NCBI GenBank assembly: GCA_036566745.1
Contig: DATCVR010000342.1
Location: 1 to 18,255, forward strand
Length of the DNA stretch: 18,255 bases
Source of the DNA: DATCVR01 sp036566745
GTDB taxonomy: Bacteria; Actinomycetota; Actinomycetes; Jiangellales; Jiangellaceae
Reading direction: 5' to 3'
The notes beneath the pieces were generated by a model. The model saw only the letters and a list, made by a program, of their open reading frames with translations, was not told the origin of the DNA and searched no databases. A program made the position numbers and the translations under genes. Of the stretch, positions 14,226 through 18,255 are shown in pieces. Numbering within the stretch: the stretch's first letter is position 1; each line of letters opens with the position of its first letter.

Positions 14226-15107
14226 TCAGCCCGCCTCGAGGACGACCGAGCGGGTGAGGTGACGCGGCCGGTCGGGGTCGAGGTCGCGTCGCTCGGCCAG
14301 GGCCACCGCGAGCCGCTGGGCCACGACTAGGTGGGCCTGCGGATCACCCGGGCTGGCGAGGAAGGCGGCGCCGGTGGCGAGCACGTCGGCCTCGAGCCCG
14401 GCCGGCGCGGGTCCGAACGACCACACCGCACGACCGGGCTGGGCGATGGCGATCGGGCCGTGGCGGTAGTCCATGGCCGGGTAGGACTCGGCCCAGAACT
14501 GTGCCGCCTCGCGGGTCTTCAGCGCAGCCTCGTGGGCGAGCCCGATCGTCCAGCCGCGCCCGACGAAGGTGATCTGCTCGAGATCGAGCAGGCCGTCCAG
14601 GGGCTCGCCCAGCGCCGTCTCCGCCTCGGCCGCGAGCGCCTCGGCGTCGTGGCCGAGGTGCGCCCGGAGCAGGGTCAGCGCGGTCGTGGCGTAGCGGGTC
14701 TGCACCACCGAGCGCTCGTCGGCGAAGTCGAGCACCACGACGTCGTCGGCGAGCGCGGTCACCGGCGCGTCGGCCACGGCCGTCAGCACCACCGCGGGCG
14801 TCGCGCCGCGTCCGGCCAGCAGGCCGAGGACCTCGGTGGTGGTGCCCGATCGGGTGATCGCGACCAGCCGGTCGTAGCGGCGCCCGGCCGGCAGCTCCGA
14901 GGCCGCGAACGCGTCGGTCTCGCCCTCGCCCGCCGCCTCACGCAACGCGGCGTAGGCCATCGCGACGAACCACGACGTGCCGCACCCCACGACCGCCACC
15001 CGCTCCCCCGGCCTCGGCAACGCCTCGGCGGACGCGGCGGCCAATTCCCCGGCTCGGCGCCAGCAGGCGGGTTGGTCGGCGATCTCGGCGGTGACGAACT
15101 CGCTCAT
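14226..15107 (-). CDS. SIS domain sugar-phosphate isomerase/deaminase (AgaS-like)
   Basis: The 293-residue protein contains two SIS domains as in AgaS, FrlB and the isomerase half of GlmS. The first has the phosphate-loop VVGCGTSWFVAMAY (about 39-52) and the serine/threonine cluster ITRSGTTTEVLG. The second begins FVGRGWTIGLAHEAALKTRE and carries the catalytic-type glutamate and histidine in EAAQFWAESYPAMDYRHGP. It would convert an amino-sugar 6-phosphate to a ketose 6-phosphate, releasing ammonia. The ATG at 15107 has GAGGAGG about 8 bases upstream; the frame is open further but would start inside the operator region. It is the first gene of the leftward operon and diverges from the DeoR regulator. 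Confidence 0.85.
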   Translation of the reverse strand: MSEFVTAEIADQPACWRRAGELAAASAEALPRPGERVAVVGCGTSWFVAMAYAALREAAGEGETDAFAASELPAGRRYDRLVAITRSGTTTEVLGLLAGRGATPAVVLTAVADAPVTALADDVVVLDFADERSVVQTRYATTALTLLRAHLGHDAEALAAEAETALGEPLDGLLDLEQITFVGRGWTIGLAHEAALKTREAAQFWAESYPAMDYRHGPIAIAQPGRAVWSFGPAPAGLEADVLATGAAFLASPGDPQAHLVVAQRLAVALAERRDLDPDRPRHLTRSVVLEAG

Positions 15108-15152
15108 CGGCCAGGCCTCCTCGACCGGGCAGACACCGGACCGCCCGACGGT

Positions 15153-15202
15153 TGTGATTGATTCAGATCGTGACATCATTGAAACACGCAGATTCAATCA
15201 CA
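15153..15202. promoter_or_regulatory. Candidate DeoR operator between the sugar operon and its regulator
   Basis: TGTGATTGATTC (15153-15164) and GATTCAATCACA (15191-15202) are inverted repeats matching at 11 of 12 positions, separated by 26 bases. The region between is the most AT-rich in the neighbourhood and would hold the divergent promoters, although clear -10/-35 pairs could not be assigned. Wide spacing of two half-sites fits a DeoR-family oligomer that loops or spans the promoter. Confidence 0.65.
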
Positions 15203-15264
15203 GGTGGTCACGACTACGCTGTCCCGCACAGCCGACGCACCTCCGCCCGCCGAGGGGACCTGCC

Positions 15265-16092
15265 GTGACCGACCAGCCCGCTGCCGATACCGGCGAGCGC
15301 GACGCGCCCGATCAGGCCGGGCGCTGGCAGCAGATGCTCGACCTGCTCGCCGACCGCGGACGGCTCGGCGTCGGCGAGACGGCGGCCACGCTGGGCGTCT
15401 CGGAGGCCACGGTCCGTCGTGACTTCGCCGAGCTCGCCCGCCAGCAGCTCGTCCGCCGCACCCACGGCGGGGTCGTGTCCAGCGCCGTCGCCTACGGCCT
15501 GGCCGCGCGCTACCGCTCGGCGTCGGACGAGCAGGTCAAGGCCCGCATCGCGACGGCCGCCGCGGCGCTGGTCACCGGCGACATCGTGGTGGGCTTCAAC
15601 GGCGGCACGACCACCTCGACCACGGCACGCGAGGTCGCGGCCCGTGTCGAGCCCGGCCCCGACACCGGGCGCCCCGCGCTGACCGTCGTCACCAACGCAC
15701 TCAACATCGCCGCCGAGATGGTGCTGCGCCCCCACATCCGCACGGTCTCCCTCGGCGGCGTCGCACGTCCGCAGTCGTACGAGATGACCGGGCCGCTGGC
15801 CCGACTGGTGCTCGACGAGCTCTGGCTCGACCTGCTCGTCCTGGGCGTCGACGGGCTGACGGCCGATGCCGGGGCCTCGTGCGAGCACGTCGGCGAGGCC
15901 GGCATCAGCGCCCAGATGGTCGAGCGCTCCACCCGGGTCGTCGTGGTGGCCGACGGCTCGAAGGTGGGCCGCCGGACGTTCGCCCGCATCTGCCCCGCCG
16001 ACCGGATCGACACGCTCGTCACGGACGACAGCGCACCTGCCGACGCACTGGCCGACCTGCGTGCCGCCGGAATCGAGGTCGTCGTGGCGTAG
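15265..16092 (+). CDS. DeoR-family sugar-operon repressor
   Basis: The 275-residue protein has a DeoR-type winged helix-turn-helix at about residues 24-75, with GVSEATVRRDFAELARQQLV as recognition region and RRTHGGVV as the wing and linker. The C-terminal sensor domain resembles ribose-5-phosphate isomerase and shows GDIVVGFNGGTTTSTTAREV (phosphate-binding), VVTNALNIA, GGVARPQSYEMTGPLA and GVDGLTADAGASCEHVGEA. Such regulators sense a sugar phosphate and repress neighbouring sugar genes; AgaR, LacR and GatR are examples. The GTG at 15265 has GAGGGGAC upstream. Its divergence from the SIS-ROK-PfkB-aldolase operon and the shared operator point to that operon as target. Confidence 0.88.
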   Translation: MTDQPAADTGERDAPDQAGRWQQMLDLLADRGRLGVGETAATLGVSEATVRRDFAELARQQLVRRTHGGVVSSAVAYGLAARYRSASDEQVKARIATAAAALVTGDIVVGFNGGTTTSTTAREVAARVEPGPDTGRPALTVVTNALNIAAEMVLRPHIRTVSLGGVARPQSYEMTGPLARLVLDELWLDLLVLGVDGLTADAGASCEHVGEAGISAQMVERSTRVVVVADGSKVGRRTFARICPADRIDTLVTDDSAPADALADLRAAGIEVVVA

Positions 16093-16181
16093 CGATGGTC
16101 GCCCCAATACGTCCCACTGATCGATACGATACTTACGTGCCGAAACCCTCGCGTCACCATCGAGACACCGGGAGACCGATC

Positions 16182-17543
16182 ATGCTCACTCCGGGCAAGG
16201 GCACCCGCGAGGAGATCACCATCGGCGTCATCGGCGCCGACGAGATCGTCCGCCGCATCACCGCCGTGGCCCGCGAGGCCGGCAACCCGTCGTGGCGACT
16301 CGTCGTGGCCGTGTACGACGACGAGGCCGACGCCTACACCCAGGCCAGCAAGATCGCCGCGCGCGTGGACGTCTGCCTGTTCGCCGGCCCGTTGCCCTAC
16401 GACGTCGCGCTCAGCCATGGCGACCTCCCGGTGCCGGCCACGTACATCCCGGTGGGCGGATCAGCGTTCTACGCCACCCTGTTGCGCGGCAGCCTGGAGG
16501 GCACCTTCGACCCGCTGCGGGTCAGCGTCGACTCGGTGTCGCACGACGACGTCCAGGCGGCGTACCACGAGATCGGGCTCGACCCCTCCGACGTCCACGT
16601 CCGGCCCTACGTCCACCAGGAATCCGGCCACGAGTTCTTCGACTTCCACCGCGAGCTCTACGAGAGCGGCCGCACCACTGGCGCGGTCACCAGCGTCCCC
16701 ACGGTGGCCGCCGCGCTGGCCGAGGCCGGCATCCCGTCGCTGAAGATGACGGCGTCCGGCACCACCGTGCGGCACGCGCTGCAGACTGCGGCCTTGATGG
16801 GCAGCGGCGCCAAGCTCGAGGAGTCGCGGATCGTGACGATGATCGTCCGCGTACCCAGCGGGGTCCTGCCACCTCATGCCGGTCCGAGCAACTACTGGTA
16901 CCAGGAGCTCAAGCTCTCCCTCCACCGCGAGCTGCTGCGCGCCGCCCGCCCGATGGACGCCGCGGTGCTCCCCCGCGACGAGCACAGCTATCTGGTCGTC
17001 ACCACCATGGGCTCGCTGAACATGGCCACCGACGACCTCACCGTCGCACCGTTCCTGGGCCGTATCGCCGACGAGCTCGGGTTGCAGCTCGAGGTCGGCA
17101 TCGGCCTGGGGCGCTCGACCCGCGAGGCCGAGCTCAACGCCCAGGCCGCGGTCGACAAGGCCTCCTCGGCCGGCGGCGGCAGTGCCTATCTCGTCGGGCC
17201 GGGCGACGCCGTGCTCGTGCTCGCCGCCGACCGCCACCACGCCCAGCCCGCCGCGCCCACACCGTCCGCCGCCGAGGACTCCAAGGCCGTCGACGTCCTG
17301 AGCCGCATCGCGGCCAAGCTCGACGACGCCGACGACAGCGAGCACGTGGTCGACGCCGAGAAGGTCGCCGAGCTGCTCGGGGTCACGTTGCGCACCGCCC
17401 GGCGGATGCTGCACTCCCTCGTCGACGAAGGGCTCGCCTGGCCGATGCCCCCGGCTCGGTCCAGCAAGGTCGGCCGGCCGCCGCGCCCTTACCAGCTGCT
17501 CATCGAGAAGCTGCCGAATGATCGAGTTAAGGAACAGCTCTAA
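16182..17543 (+). CDS. Multidomain transcriptional regulator: N-terminal sensor, GGDEF/GTP-cyclohydrolase-III-like region, C-terminal winged helix
   Basis: The 453-residue cytoplasmic protein has no signal peptide or membrane segment. Residues 1 to about 90 (TIGVIGADEIVRRITAVARE, RVDVCLFAGPLPYDVAL) look like a Rossmann-type sensor domain reminiscent of the PrpR N-terminal domain. A middle region includes ESGRTTGAVTSVPTVAAALA. Residues about 210-360 resemble a degenerate nucleotidyl-cyclase/GGDEF or archaeal GTP cyclohydrolase III fold; EVGIGLGRSTREAELNAQAA (304-323) is the clearest segment, and no GGDEF active-site motif is seen. Residues 391-437 form a winged helix-turn-helix, ending KVGRPPRPY. 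ATG at 16182 is preceded by GGAG. The likely role is a ligand-sensing regulator of the genes to the right; the family is known to me only as uncharacterised regulators. An ATCG-ATA-CGAT palindrome (16120-16130) lies upstream. Confidence 0.7.
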   Translation: MLTPGKGTREEITIGVIGADEIVRRITAVAREAGNPSWRLVVAVYDDEADAYTQASKIAARVDVCLFAGPLPYDVALSHGDLPVPATYIPVGGSAFYATLLRGSLEGTFDPLRVSVDSVSHDDVQAAYHEIGLDPSDVHVRPYVHQESGHEFFDFHRELYESGRTTGAVTSVPTVAAALAEAGIPSLKMTASGTTVRHALQTAALMGSGAKLEESRIVTMIVRVPSGVLPPHAGPSNYWYQELKLSLHRELLRAARPMDAAVLPRDEHSYLVVTTMGSLNMATDDLTVAPFLGRIADELGLQLEVGIGLGRSTREAELNAQAAVDKASSAGGGSAYLVGPGDAVLVLAADRHHAQPAAPTPSAAEDSKAVDVLSRIAAKLDDADDSEHVVDAEKVAELLGVTLRTARRMLHSLVDEGLAWPMPPARSSKVGRPPRPYQLLIEKLPNDRVKEQL

Positions 17544-17545
17544 TA

Positions 17546-17571
17546 CCTATTTGAGGCCTTGCCAATATAGG
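17546..17571. promoter_or_regulatory. Imperfect palindrome between the regulator and the next gene
   Basis: CCTATTTG (17546-17553) and CAATATAGG (17563-17571) are inverted copies with one extra base in the right arm, around a centre that contains AGGCCT. It begins 3 bases after the regulator's stop and precedes the next gene by about 60 bases in a locally AT-rich patch. It may be the operator of the upstream regulator or carry the promoter of the next gene (TATAGG at 17566-17571 as a -10 element, with no good -35). Assigned by position and symmetry. Confidence 0.4.
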
Positions 17572-17631
17572 CGCGGATGCGGCAAGCTCGACACGCCCAC
17601 GCATCCGCCGAGGCCGTGAAGGAGCCCGTCC

Positions 17632-18255
17632 GTGCCCACAGGCCAGACCGTCGCGGTGGTCGTCGACGACGAGGCGACCGCCTCCGCGCACGCCGCCTCC
17701 GACCACGCATGGTGGGTGTACGCCACCGAGGTCCTCGACCATCTCCGGCTTCCCTACCACCAGGTGAGCACGGTCGATGCCGACCTGCTCGACAGCGATC
17801 TCCGGGTGCTCGTGTTCACCCGGCCGCCCGTCCTCGACGCACCTACCCAGGGCGTACTCGAGCGGTGGGCGCGGCGCGGCGGTGCGATCCTGGCGATCGG
17901 CGGCCCGGGTGACCTCGCCGGGCTGCTGGGCGCCGACGCCGCGGCGCCGGTCGACCAGGCCCATGTCCGCGTGCTCGACGCCGAGCTGTGGACCAGCGTC
18001 CCCGATGTCGCCCTCCACGCGGTGGGCGGCGTCCGGCTGCGCGCCGGCGCCGACGCGGACGTGCCGGCCAGGTGGGACGACGGCTCGCCCGCCCTCACGG
18101 TGCGGCGCCTCGGCGCTGGTGTGGGCCTGACCTGCGGCGTCGACCTCTGGCAGAGCATCGTGCGGATCCAGCAGGGCTATCCCGTGCTGGCCGACGGCAC
18201 CCCCGCCTCCGACGGCACCGCACCCATCGACGACGACCTCCTCAAGTGCGACGAC
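17632..18255 (+). CDS. Uncharacterised protein, class I glutamine-amidotransferase-like N-terminal domain (runs off the right edge)
   Basis: The frame is open for 208 codons to the end of the window. The GTG at 17632 has GAAGGAG at 17618-17624, a good ribosome binding site. The protein begins VPTGQTVAVVVDDEATASAH and contains a Rossmann-like succession: LRVLVFTRPPVLDAPTQGVL, then WARRGGAILAIGGPGDLAGL, then the strand GVGLTCGVDLWQSIVRIQQG. This pattern resembles the GATase1-like or beta-galactosidase-trimerisation fold. There is no signal peptide. The ending IDDDLLKCDD recalls, from memory, proteins in which such a domain precedes a polysaccharide-deacetylase (NodB) domain; the C-terminal part is outside the window, so that is a guess. 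It is transcribed in the same direction as the regulator and is probably its target. Confidence 0.6.
   Translation, partial: MPTGQTVAVVVDDEATASAHAASDHAWWVYATEVLDHLRLPYHQVSTVDADLLDSDLRVLVFTRPPVLDAPTQGVLERWARRGGAILAIGGPGDLAGLLGADAAAPVDQAHVRVLDAELWTSVPDVALHAVGGVRLRAGADADVPARWDDGSPALTVRRLGAGVGLTCGVDLWQSIVRIQQGYPVLADGTPASDGTAPIDDDLLKCDD

Noticed and set aside
1..18255. CRISPR arrays, insertion sequences and toxin-antitoxin or defence genes
   Set aside because: No regularly spaced direct repeats, no transposase motifs and no such gene families were found in either strand.

Overview
The window is high-GC DNA, with most genes ending codons in G or C, GTG starts, some leaderless-looking genes and tRNAs without an encoded CCA. 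The block leuD-leuC / divergent IclR regulator (NdgR/LtbR) / tRNA-Glu and tRNA-Gln / gltX / FAH-family gene is a conserved actinobacterial neighbourhood; from established knowledge the same genes lie together in Mycobacterium tuberculosis (Rv2987c-Rv2993c) and partly in Streptomyces. The organism is therefore an actinomycete, perhaps from the Nocardioidaceae or a related family (inference; genus not determinable here).

Layout. 1-2348: the end of leuD and complete leuC (minus) face ndgR (plus) across a short region with an inverted repeat. 2411-2480: a long perfect-but-one inverted repeat with a nested UUCG hairpin. 2582-5181: a region of gene decay, with an intact YihY/BrkB membrane protein and a DUF1269 protein next to relics of an AI-2E-family transporter, another membrane protein and an unidentified fragment, each disrupted or truncated. 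5220-5548: tRNA-Glu(CTC) and tRNA-Gln(CTG), each with its own similar promoter, closed by a strong terminator. 5570-7866: gltX and a HAD phosphatase coupled by an ATGA overlap. 8016-9272: a divergent lipoprotein recognised as the zinc metallochaperone AztD, with a Zur-like operator across its promoter. 9292-11504: FAH-family hydrolase, DUF2277 protein and a lipoate-protein ligase with reversed domain order.

11546-16092: a sugar-phosphate catabolic operon (SIS isomerase/deaminase, ROK kinase, PfkB kinase, class II ketose-bisphosphate aldolase), tightly coupled by ATGA overlaps and divergent from a DeoR-family repressor, with a shared inverted-repeat operator between. The set matches a route of the galactosamine/tagatose type: phosphorylate the amino sugar, isomerise/deaminate it to a ketose 6-phosphate, phosphorylate at C1, then cleave to trioses. 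The sugar itself is not proven by the sequence.

16182-18255: an unusual regulator (uncharacterised N-terminal region, degenerate GGDEF/GTP-cyclohydrolase-III-like region, C-terminal winged helix) followed by the start of a gene for a class I glutamine-amidotransferase-like protein. This pair, with a palindrome between them, is the part of the window least explained by known systems, and it continues beyond the right edge.
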